A stretch of DNA of 5,759 nucleotides, from assembly GCA_018399915.1 (NCBI GenBank), contig JAGYNW010000142.1:1-5759 (forward strand), given 5' to 3'. Each line of letters begins with the position of its first letter. Positions within the stretch are counted from its first letter, which is position 1. The notes beneath the pieces are model-generated. The model made no database searches. It saw only the letters and a list, made by a program, of their open reading frames with translations, and had not been told where the DNA came from. Positions 1 to 5,247 of this stretch are shown one piece after another. A program made the translations under genes and the position numbers. The stretch comes from Candidatus Omnitrophota bacterium (GTDB lineage Bacteria; Omnitrophota; Gorgyraeia; Zapsychrales; Zapsychraceae).

Positions 1-58
1 ATTGCTTTTTTATGTAAAGCGGAATCTTTTTCTGAAAAAGATTTTTCATTATAAAATT
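1..58 (+). other. Leader upstream of fabF, possibly including the tail of an upstream gene
   Basis: No complete gene fits here. One frame is open from base 1 to a TAA at 52-54 and would give a 17-residue tail (IAFLCKAESFSEKDFSL) that I do not recognise. Another frame stops at 15-17. The fabF frame itself stays open upstream of its ATG, with a TTG at position 2, but those 19 extra residues are not part of the family. Whether the upstream gene ends inside the window cannot be decided. No purine-rich Shine-Dalgarno sequence precedes the fabF ATG. Confidence 0.4.
23..43 (+). other. Perfect AT-rich hairpin upstream of fabF
   Basis: AATCTTTTT (23-31) is followed by a CTG loop and its exact reverse complement AAAAAGATT (35-43), then three more T residues. 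Two G-T pairs could lengthen the 9-bp stem outwards. The stem holds a single G-C pair, so it would be a weak intrinsic terminator. It could instead be a processing or translation-control hairpin, since it ends 15 nt before the fabF start codon. The repeat is seen directly; its role is inference. Confidence 0.4.
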
Positions 59-1303
59 ATGGAAAAAAAACGAATCGTAGTAACAGGACTAGGCGTCATT
101 ACTCCAGTAGGAACAGGCACGGAGAAATTCTGGTCAAATCTTATTGCTGGGAAAAGTGGAATCGGTCCTATAACAAAATTTGACTCATCTGACTTTCCTA
201 CCCGCATCGCTGGAGAAATCCTTGATTATGATCCACTCGATTATTTTACAAGCAAAGAAGCCAGGAATTTAGCTTATTTTGTCCAATATGCTTCTGTTGC
301 GGCAAAAGAGGCGGTTGCTCATGCCAAACTTGATCTCAACAGTATTAACTTGGATCGCTTAGGTGTACTCATCGGTTCAGGTATTGGCAGCATAGAAACC
401 ATTGAACAGGAATATAAAAAATTCCTGGAGCGGGGTCCCAGAAGAATGTCTCCTCATTTTATCCCTAAAATCATCATTAATGAGGCCGCCGGCCAAGTTT
501 CCATTGACACAGGAGCCAAAGGCCCGGCCACCTGTGTTTCCACAGCATGTTCGACGGCAACCAATGCGATTGGGGATGCTATGCGTTTCTTGCAATACGG
601 AGATGCCGATGTCATGATTGCCGGCGGTACAGAAAGCGCCACATGCGTCTTGGGTGTAGGTGGATTTTGCGCATTAAAAGCCTTGTCCCAACGCAATGAC
701 GAACCTGAAAAAGCTTCGCGTCCATTTGATCTTAACCGTGACGGATTTGTCATGGCGGAAGGGGCCGGTATGGTGATTCTGGAAACGTTAGAACACGCAA
801 AAGAACGAAACGCGACAATCCTGGCCGAACTTGCGGGATACGGTCGCACCTCGGATGCTTATCATATTACCGCACCTGAGCCTTCCGGAATGGGCGCGGC
901 CAGAGCCATGGAACTGGCTATAAAAGACGCAGGATTGAGCATTGATGATATTTCTTATATCAATGCCCATGGGACGTCAACCAAACTGAATGACAAAGGG
1001 GAGACCCTCGCGATCAAAACTGTTTTTAAAGAACTGGCTCGTCAAATCCCCGTAAGTTCAACAAAATCTATGACAGGGCACCTTTTGGGGGCGGCCGGGG
1101 GCATAGAATTCGCCGCCTGTGTAAAGGCGATCCAGGAAGACATCGTACCCCCAACGATCAATTATGAAACTCCGGATCCTGATTGTGACCTCGATTACGT
1201 TCCTAACGAAGCCAGAAAACTTACGGTCAATACGGCATTGACCAATTCCCTCGGCTTTGGTGGCCATAATGCAACCCTGTTGGTAAAAAAATATAAAGAA
1301 TAA
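59..1303 (+). CDS. fabF: Beta-ketoacyl-ACP synthase II (3-oxoacyl-ACP synthase)
   Basis: Cytoplasmic condensing enzyme of type II fatty-acid synthesis. It joins malonyl-ACP to a growing acyl-ACP with loss of CO2, and FabF is the member that handles long and unsaturated chains. The protein is 414 residues, close to the 413 of E. coli FabF. The N-terminal signature VVTGLGVITPVG lies at 7-18. The nucleophile is Cys164 in STACS, the two catalytic histidines are His304 in NAHGTST and His341 in TGHLLGAAGG, and the conserved lysine is Lys336. The C-terminal NSLGFGGHN carries the gatekeeper Phe400. I chose the ATG at 59 because it begins exactly at the family N-terminus; a TTG 57 nt upstream in frame would add a basic, unrelated stretch. 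No clear ribosome-binding site is visible. leuB follows after 21 nt. acpP and fabG, frequent partners, are not in view. FabB is the alternative, but length and motifs favour FabF. Confidence 0.96.
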   Translation: MEKKRIVVTGLGVITPVGTGTEKFWSNLIAGKSGIGPITKFDSSDFPTRIAGEILDYDPLDYFTSKEARNLAYFVQYASVAAKEAVAHAKLDLNSINLDRLGVLIGSGIGSIETIEQEYKKFLERGPRRMSPHFIPKIIINEAAGQVSIDTGAKGPATCVSTACSTATNAIGDAMRFLQYGDADVMIAGGTESATCVLGVGGFCALKALSQRNDEPEKASRPFDLNRDGFVMAEGAGMVILETLEHAKERNATILAELAGYGRTSDAYHITAPEPSGMGAARAMELAIKDAGLSIDDISYINAHGTSTKLNDKGETLAIKTVFKELARQIPVSSTKSMTGHLLGAAGGIEFAACVKAIQEDIVPPTINYETPDPDCDLDYVPNEARKLTVNTALTNSLGFGGHNATLLVKKYKE

Positions 1304-1324
1304 TGTAAAAAAACTATCTTACTT

Positions 1325-2437
1325 ATGAAAAAATATAACCTGGCTATCATTCCTGGTGACGGAATTGGTCCTGAAGTCATTACCGAAGGATTGAAAGTAC
1401 TAAATGTCGCTGCTGAAAAACATCATTTTCAAATCGAAACCACTCATTTTGATTTTGGAGGAGAACATTATCTCAAAACAGGCGAGGTCTTATCTGATAC
1501 AGATGTCGAAGAATTAAAAGGCTTTGATGCCATCTATCTGGGAGCTGTCGGCCATCCGGATATCAAGCCGGGGATTCTTGAGAAGGGACTGCTTTTAAAA
1601 CTCCGTTTTGACCTGGATCAATACATCAACCTTAGGCCGGTTAAACTCTATGAAAATGTTGAAACACCTTTAAAAAACAAAAATCCTGAAGATATTGATT
1701 ATATTGTTTTCCGGGAAAACACCGGAGGTCTTTATACAGGCATCGGAGAATTTCAAAACAAAGGCACAGACAAGGAAGTAGCTATCCAATCCATGGTCTA
1801 TTCTAAACATCAGGTAGAACGATGTATCAAATTCGCCTTTGAAACGCTTGTTAAGCGGCATGTCAATACGCCTTGGCGAGGATTAACCGCCGATGAATTA
1901 AACAAAGGGAAAATTGCCAAATTGACCCTTTGCGGAAAAACCAATGTCCTGACCTATGCTTTCGACCTTTGGGACCGGGTTTTTAACGAGGTGGCAACAT
2001 GCTACCCTCAGATCATAACCGATTACGTTCATGTTGATGCAGCCTGCATATATATGATCGAAAGCCCGCAAAGGTACAACGGGATCGTAACCTGTAATAT
2101 GTTCGGTGATATCATAACCGATTTAGCTGCGGTCACCCAAGGCGGCATGGGTGTAGCCCCTAGCGGCAACATCAACCCTGAAGGTGTCAGCATGTTTGAA
2201 CCTGTCCATGGCAGTGCACCCCAATTCGCTGGTAAAAATGTGATCAATCCTATTGCCGCGATAGCCACTGCCGGCATGATGCTTAACTATTTAGGAGAAA
2301 CCACCGCTGCGTCAGATATTGAAAATGCGATGAGAGAAACCATTAAAACCATGGATTCAATGCTTGTGGGCCAAATGGGGTTGACCACGTCTCAGGTGGG
2401 AGACAGTGTCGCCGCGTTCATCACGCAATCTAAATAA
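1325..2437 (+). CDS. leuB: 3-isopropylmalate dehydrogenase (isocitrate/isopropylmalate dehydrogenase family)
   Basis: Predicted to oxidise and decarboxylate 3-isopropylmalate to 2-oxoisocaproate in leucine synthesis, in the cytoplasm with Mg2+ and NAD+. The 370-residue protein opens with the beta-decarboxylating dehydrogenase signature IPGDGIGPEV (9-18). Substrate arginines are Arg94 (LRF), Arg104 (NLRP) and Arg130 (FRENT), with Tyr137 in GLYTG and the catalytic lysine Lys205 in GKTNVL. Metal-binding aspartates are Asp238 (VDAA), Asp262 and Asp266 (GDIITD). The cofactor loop EPVHGSAP is at 292-299. Two oddities: the position that is Asp in typical NAD+-dependent LeuB is Gln300, and an extra stretch lies near 179-196 before the Lys205 strand. 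The GLLLKLRF/NLRPVKLY pattern resembles the actinobacterial/leptospiral-like branch. Homoisocitrate, tartrate or isocitrate dehydrogenase remain possible, since leuA, leuC and leuD are not visible. The ATG follows fabF closely and has no clear Shine-Dalgarno sequence. Confidence 0.85.
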   Translation: MKKYNLAIIPGDGIGPEVITEGLKVLNVAAEKHHFQIETTHFDFGGEHYLKTGEVLSDTDVEELKGFDAIYLGAVGHPDIKPGILEKGLLLKLRFDLDQYINLRPVKLYENVETPLKNKNPEDIDYIVFRENTGGLYTGIGEFQNKGTDKEVAIQSMVYSKHQVERCIKFAFETLVKRHVNTPWRGLTADELNKGKIAKLTLCGKTNVLTYAFDLWDRVFNEVATCYPQIITDYVHVDAACIYMIESPQRYNGIVTCNMFGDIITDLAAVTQGGMGVAPSGNINPEGVSMFEPVHGSAPQFAGKNVINPIAAIATAGMMLNYLGETTAASDIENAMRETIKTMDSMLVGQMGLTTSQVGDSVAAFITQSK

Positions 2438-2481
2438 TCCAAATGTAAAATAAAACCTTTCAACCAAAAAGAGAACTTACT

Positions 2482-3480
2482 ATGAAAAAATATAATGTCT
2501 GTATCGTCGGGATCCGTGGCGCTGTTGGTCAATGTATGCTCGAGATCCTTAAAGAACGAAATTTTCCCATTAATGAGTTAAGGGTCATGTCCTCAAATCC
2601 GGATCGATGCCCGGATTATGAATTTGATGGACGTCCCATCAAAGCCACAAAACTATCGCATGATTGCTTTAAAAATATGGAGATCGGCTTATTTTCCCCC
2701 GGCGCCGCCGTAAGTGCAGAATACGCGCCCCATGCGGTCAAGGAAGGCTGCATCGTGATCGATAACACAAGTCAATTCCGGATGGACCCTGATGTTCCTC
2801 TGGTTGTGCCCGAGGTCAACAAGGAAGCTATTCAAAACCAAAAGGGCATTATTGCTAATCCTAACTGTTCAACCATTCAACTGATGGTAGCGCTTAAGCC
2901 CCTTTATGATTACGGAAAGATCAAACGAATCGTGGCTTCCACCTACCAATCTGTTTCCGGGGCTGGAAGAGAAGCTATCGATGAACTTAAGGCACAATTG
3001 AATGGAGATATGACCATAAAAAAATTCCCCCATCAAATCGCACATAATCTGATCCCACACATCGATATCCCTAAAGAAGATTACTACACCAAAGAAGAGC
3101 TCAAAATGGTTCAGGAGACTAAAAAGATATTGGGTGATGACTCGATTAAGGTCACGGCGACATGTGTCCGTGTTCCTGTTTTTGGTGCTCATTCCGAATC
3201 TGTTAATATTGAGACTGAAAAAAAGATCACACGCGAAAAGGCTATCGAGCTCCTTAACGCTGCACCGGGAATAACGGTAATGGATGATCTTGAACATAAT
3301 ATCTATCCCATGCCCGTTGATGCTGAAGGAAAAGATGACACCTTTGTGGGACGTATCCGTGAGGACCGTACCATTGATAACGGACTTAATCTTTGGATTG
3401 TGTCGGATAATCTCAGAAAAGGCGCGGCTCTTAATGCCATCCAAATCGCTGAAGAGTTGATCAAATTAGACGCGATCTGA
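2482..3480 (+). CDS. asd: Aspartate-semialdehyde dehydrogenase
   Basis: Reduces L-aspartyl-4-phosphate to L-aspartate-4-semialdehyde with NADPH, the branch-point step to lysine/diaminopimelate, threonine and methionine. The protein is 332 residues, normal for the family. The N-terminal Rossmann motif GIRGAVG (10-16) keeps the GxxGxxG glycines; an Arg at this place also occurs in E. coli Asd (GWRGMVG). Arg100 in SQFRMD fits the phosphate-binding arginine. The thiol nucleophile is Cys129 in NPNCST, followed by active-site Gln156 in STYQSVSGAG and by the substrate-binding segment RVPVFGAHSES (230-240) with Arg230 and His237. A partial Shine-Dalgarno sequence, AAGAG at 2469-2473, sits 8 nt before the ATG. 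The gene lies 44 nt after leuB and 82 nt before truA, and its first 14 bases are identical to those of leuB. Together they link leucine synthesis and the aspartate pathway in one likely operon. USG-1-type paralogues lack the catalytic cysteine, so this is taken as an active Asd. Confidence 0.95.
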   Translation: MKKYNVCIVGIRGAVGQCMLEILKERNFPINELRVMSSNPDRCPDYEFDGRPIKATKLSHDCFKNMEIGLFSPGAAVSAEYAPHAVKEGCIVIDNTSQFRMDPDVPLVVPEVNKEAIQNQKGIIANPNCSTIQLMVALKPLYDYGKIKRIVASTYQSVSGAGREAIDELKAQLNGDMTIKKFPHQIAHNLIPHIDIPKEDYYTKEELKMVQETKKILGDDSIKVTATCVRVPVFGAHSESVNIETEKKITREKAIELLNAAPGITVMDDLEHNIYPMPVDAEGKDDTFVGRIREDRTIDNGLNLWIVSDNLRKGAALNAIQIAEELIKLDAI

Positions 3481-3562
3481 AAATCATAAAATAAGAACAC
3501 ATTCAAAAGCACACAAAGCGCCGCCAGTCCTTATTTCACAAAGCCTAATCATCAGTTGATCC

Positions 3563-4318
3563 ATGCGTAATATAAAGCTTACAATTGAATATAAGGGGAC
3601 CTCTTTTAATGGTTGGCAAATCCAACCTGATCCGCAAAAAACGGTTCAAGGAGAAATAACCAAAGCGCTAAAAAAACTTTCAGGCCACGAGGTTAAACTT
3701 ATCGGCGCAGGAAGAACCGACAGCGGCGTACATGCTTTCGGGCAAGTGGCCAATTATAAAACACACTCAACCCTGGCCTTGCCCAAAATTCAAAACGCGC
3801 TCAACGCAATGCTGCCCAGAGATATCGCCATCATCAACACAAAAGAAGTAGCCAAAGATTTTCACTCTCAATACAGCGCCAAAAGCAAGACGTATCGTTA
3901 CAGCCTTTATCTGAGAAAAGTCCCAAGCCCCTTTTATGATCAAACCACTTTACATTTCCCTCAAAAACTGAATATCGCTTGCATGCGCAAGGAAACCCGG
4001 CACTTGATTGGCAAAAAAGATTTTCGATCCTTCATGGCCACTGATCCATCCCTAGGGGAAAGGGGCAAAACAAAAAACACGCTACGAACAATCCAGAAGC
4101 TGAATATAAGAAAAACCGGGCCTTTCTTATGGATAGAAATTGAAGCGGACGGATTCTTATATAAAATGGTCCGTAATATTGTCGGGACACTGATAGAAGT
4201 CGGCACAGGAAAACGGCCACCAGAAATCACTGCGCATATATTACTTCAGAAAGACCGAAATTTTGCCGGAGAAACCGCTAAGGCCCATGGATTAACCTTG
4301 CTGGAAGTTACCTATTGA
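3563..4318 (+). CDS. truA: tRNA pseudouridine(38-40) synthase TruA
   Basis: Converts uridines 38, 39 and 40 in the tRNA anticodon stem-loop to pseudouridine, needing no cofactor. The 251-residue protein is a little shorter than E. coli TruA (270). The N-terminal IEYKGTSFNGWQIQP (8-22) is the typical TruA opening. The catalytic aspartate is Asp53 in GAGRTDSGVHAFGQV (48-62). The conserved tyrosine is Tyr111 in KTYRYSLY. The LIGKKDFRSF block (148-157) and the C-terminal GFLYKMVRNIVGTLIEVG (197-214) with Arg204 complete the family pattern. The ATG at 3563 is placed directly at the family N-terminus; only a weak ribosome-binding site precedes it. The 82-nt gap after asd shows no convincing promoter or terminator, so read-through from asd is likely. 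The stop codon (TGA, 4316-4318) abuts the ttcA-like gene, which modifies the same tRNA arm. Confidence 0.96.
   Translation: MRNIKLTIEYKGTSFNGWQIQPDPQKTVQGEITKALKKLSGHEVKLIGAGRTDSGVHAFGQVANYKTHSTLALPKIQNALNAMLPRDIAIINTKEVAKDFHSQYSAKSKTYRYSLYLRKVPSPFYDQTTLHFPQKLNIACMRKETRHLIGKKDFRSFMATDPSLGERGKTKNTLRTIQKLNIRKTGPFLWIEIEADGFLYKMVRNIVGTLIEVGTGKRPPEITAHILLQKDRNFAGETAKAHGLTLLEVTY
4303..4307 (+). promoter_or_regulatory. Ribosome-binding site inside truA bearing on the ttcA-like start
   Basis: GGAAG lies 13 nt before the ATG at 4321 but only 7 nt before an in-frame TTG at 4315, which overlaps the truA stop as TTGA. By spacing, the TTG is the better start and would add two residues (Met-Thr). By codon preference, the ATG is better. 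Other genes in this operon start without a clear site, so the spacing argument is not decisive. Confidence 0.4.
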
Positions 4319-4320
4319 CC

Positions 4321-5067
4321 ATGACAAAAACCAAAGACCCTCATATCAGCAATGAGCTTTTTTCAATATCGAAAAAAGTTGGAGCAGCGATTGCTGATTA
4401 CCAAATGCTTGATCCTGATGATAAGATTCTTATCGCTATCTCAGGGGGGAAAGACAGCCTTTCTTTATTAAAACTTTTTAAATACCGCCAAACTTTTATC
4501 CCGATCCCGATCCATATTATGGCCGTGCATATTGACATGGGGATCCCTGGCTTTCCTTTAAATCAATTAAAGAAATACTTTCAGGCAGAAAAGATCAACT
4601 ACCATTTTGAAAAGATTGATATCTTGCAAGGCAAAGAATGGAAAGATATCAATTGTTTCTGGTGTGCGTGGAACCGCAGGAAATGCCTTTTTAAAATTGC
4701 TGAACGCTTCGGATACAATAAGATCGCCCTAGGGCATCATATGGATGACATCGTGGAGACCACATTGCTCAATATGTTCTACAATGGTGAAATCAGTACA
4801 ATGAAACCGAATCAAGAACTTTTTAAAGGAAAATTCCATATCATCCGTCCGCTGGCCTATGTAAAAGAAAAAGATATCCAGCAGTTGGCTTTTAAAGAAA
4901 ATCTTCTCGACATCGATAATATTGCTTGCCCCAATAATGATACATCTAAACGGAAAATGATCAAAGACCTGCTGACGACATTATCCCGTGAAAATCCCGC
5001 GATTAAAAAAAATATCTTTAAAAGCCTTGAACGGATTAAACCGGAATATCTGCTTGATCACAAATAG
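4321..5067 (+). CDS. ttcA: TtcA-like tRNA 2-thiocytidine synthetase (PP-loop ATPase)
   Basis: Predicted to thiolate cytidine 32 of tRNA (s2C32), activating the base by adenylation and using an iron-sulfur cluster for sulfur transfer. The 248-residue protein (from the ATG) has the PP-loop SGGKDS at 41-46. It also has CFWC at 112-115 and a later Cys203 in ACPNNDTSKRKMI, which match the three cysteines that hold the [4Fe-4S] cluster in TtcA. GHHMDDIVET (138-147) is the conserved segment of the family. It is much shorter than E. coli TtcA (311), lacking N- and C-terminal extensions. A further cysteine, Cys122, lies seven residues after the CxxC. The family also contains TilS and TtuA/Ncs6-like enzymes, but the TilS C-terminal domains and the TtuA zinc fingers are absent. 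The start lies 2 nt after truA; a TTG at 4315 overlapping the truA stop is an alternative. Tight spacing implies co-translation with TruA. Confidence 0.85.
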   Translation: MTKTKDPHISNELFSISKKVGAAIADYQMLDPDDKILIAISGGKDSLSLLKLFKYRQTFIPIPIHIMAVHIDMGIPGFPLNQLKKYFQAEKINYHFEKIDILQGKEWKDINCFWCAWNRRKCLFKIAERFGYNKIALGHHMDDIVETTLLNMFYNGEISTMKPNQELFKGKFHIIRPLAYVKEKDIQQLAFKENLLDIDNIACPNNDTSKRKMIKDLLTTLSRENPAIKKNIFKSLERIKPEYLLDHK

Positions 5068-5133
5068 AATTTTTCCAGGCCTAACACCTGAACCTCTTAT
5101 ATTCTCAAAAAAAGATCGATATTTACCTTACTA

Positions 5134-5147
5134 ATAGTCGATACTAT
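5134..5147. promoter_or_regulatory. Short inverted repeat abutting the -10 element (candidate operator)
   Basis: ATAGT (5134-5138) and ACTAT (5143-5147) are exact inverted copies separated by four bases. The right arm ends on the T of the extended -10 TG. A regulator bound here would cover the space normally taken by RNA polymerase. Five-base arms in AT-rich DNA can arise by chance, so this is only a candidate. Confidence 0.25.
5136..5145 (+). repeat. Direct repeat AGTCGATACT, copy 1 (promoter)
   Basis: This 10-mer just upstream of the -10 element recurs exactly at 5304-5313 inside the following gene, 168 bp downstream. A shorter copy of its core, TCGATA, lies at 5116-5121, 22 bp upstream of the core in this copy. 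Two or three spaced sites around a promoter could be operator sites, or chance. Confidence 0.3.
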
Positions 5148-5187
5148 GTTATAATTAAAAAAATTTAAAAGTTAAAATCACAATGTA

Positions 5188-5232
5188 AAGGGCGTCTTGG
5201 TCTGACCATATTAAAACTTAAAGAACGCTTTT
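5188..5232 (+). promoter_or_regulatory. Leader RNA hairpin directly before the Shine-Dalgarno sequence
   Basis: AAGGGCGTCTT (5188-5198) can pair with AAGAACGCTTTT (5221-5232). The result is an 11-pair stem including two G-T wobbles and one bulged A at 5224, with a 22-nt loop. The loop begins with the small palindrome GGTCTGACC (5199-5207). The stem ends two bases before the ribosome-binding site at 5235. It may set the accessibility of that site or hold a regulator-binding loop. No known riboswitch class is recognised. Pairing is read by eye; function is inferred. Confidence 0.4.
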
Positions 5233-5234
5233 AC

Positions 5235-5240
5235 AAGGAG
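5235..5240 (+). promoter_or_regulatory. Strong Shine-Dalgarno sequence of the zinc-ribbon gene
   Basis: AAGGAG sits 7 nt before the ATG at 5248 and fixes that start. It is the only near-perfect ribosome-binding site in the window. AAGG (5235-5238) can also pair with CCTT (5242-5245) over a 3-nt loop, a short stem that could weakly mask the site. Confidence 0.8.
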
Positions 5241-5247
5241 ACCTTTT

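Larger units (their letters stand above)
5107..5155 (+). promoter_or_regulatory. Extended -10 promoter of the zinc-ribbon gene
   Basis: TGTTATAAT at 5147-5155 is an exact match to the extended -10 consensus TGnTATAAT, so a start of transcription near 5162 is expected. No good -35 hexamer sits at 16-18 bp (the best is TTACTA, 5128-5133, only 3 of 6), which is common for extended -10 promoters. Seven consecutive A residues at 5107-5113 fall about 50 bp upstream of the predicted start, where an UP element would lie. The predicted leader is about 85 nt. Motifs are seen directly; activity is inferred. Confidence 0.6.
5068..5247. other. 180-nt intergenic region between the ttcA-like gene and the zinc-ribbon gene
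   Basis: The largest non-coding stretch in the window and strikingly AT-rich in its middle. I see no strong terminator after the ttcA-like gene: CAGG/CCTG at 5076-5090 is only a 4-bp stem with no T-tract after it. The rest holds an A-tract, an extended -10 promoter, a leader hairpin and a Shine-Dalgarno sequence, each listed separately. No open reading frame of note lies here. Confidence 0.7.

Noticed and set aside
50..55. TATAAA as a -10 element for fabF
   Set aside because: Transcription would begin at or after the ATG at 59, so it could not yield a usable fabF message.
2..58. TTG at position 2 as an upstream start for fabF
   Set aside because: It would add 19 residues absent from the family and read through the hairpin; the ATG at 59 matches the family N-terminus exactly.
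454..849. 131-residue open frame on the - strand opposite fabF
   Set aside because: It overlaps conserved fabF coding sequence including the active-site cysteine region, and its translation is low-information antisense.
2509..2529. Arg in the asd nucleotide-binding motif (GIRGAVG) as an abnormality
   Set aside because: E. coli Asd also has Arg at this place (GWRGMVG), so it is normal family variation.
2869..3444. 191-residue open frame on the - strand opposite asd
   Set aside because: It lies wholly inside asd, which has complete catalytic motifs. The translation resembles no family and has no ribosome-binding site; it is a mirror of asd codon use.
3457..3492. TTGATC with TAAAAT as a promoter for truA
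   Set aside because: The spacing is about 24 bp, far outside the usable range for a -35/-10 pair.
3489..3536. AAATAAG/CTTATTT inverted repeat between asd and truA as a terminator
   Set aside because: Only 7 bp with one G-C pair, a 34-nt loop and no T-tract after it; too weak to call.
5076..5090. CAGG/CCTG stem after the ttcA-like gene as a terminator
   Set aside because: A 4-bp stem with a 7-nt loop and no following T-run does not meet the pattern of an intrinsic terminator.
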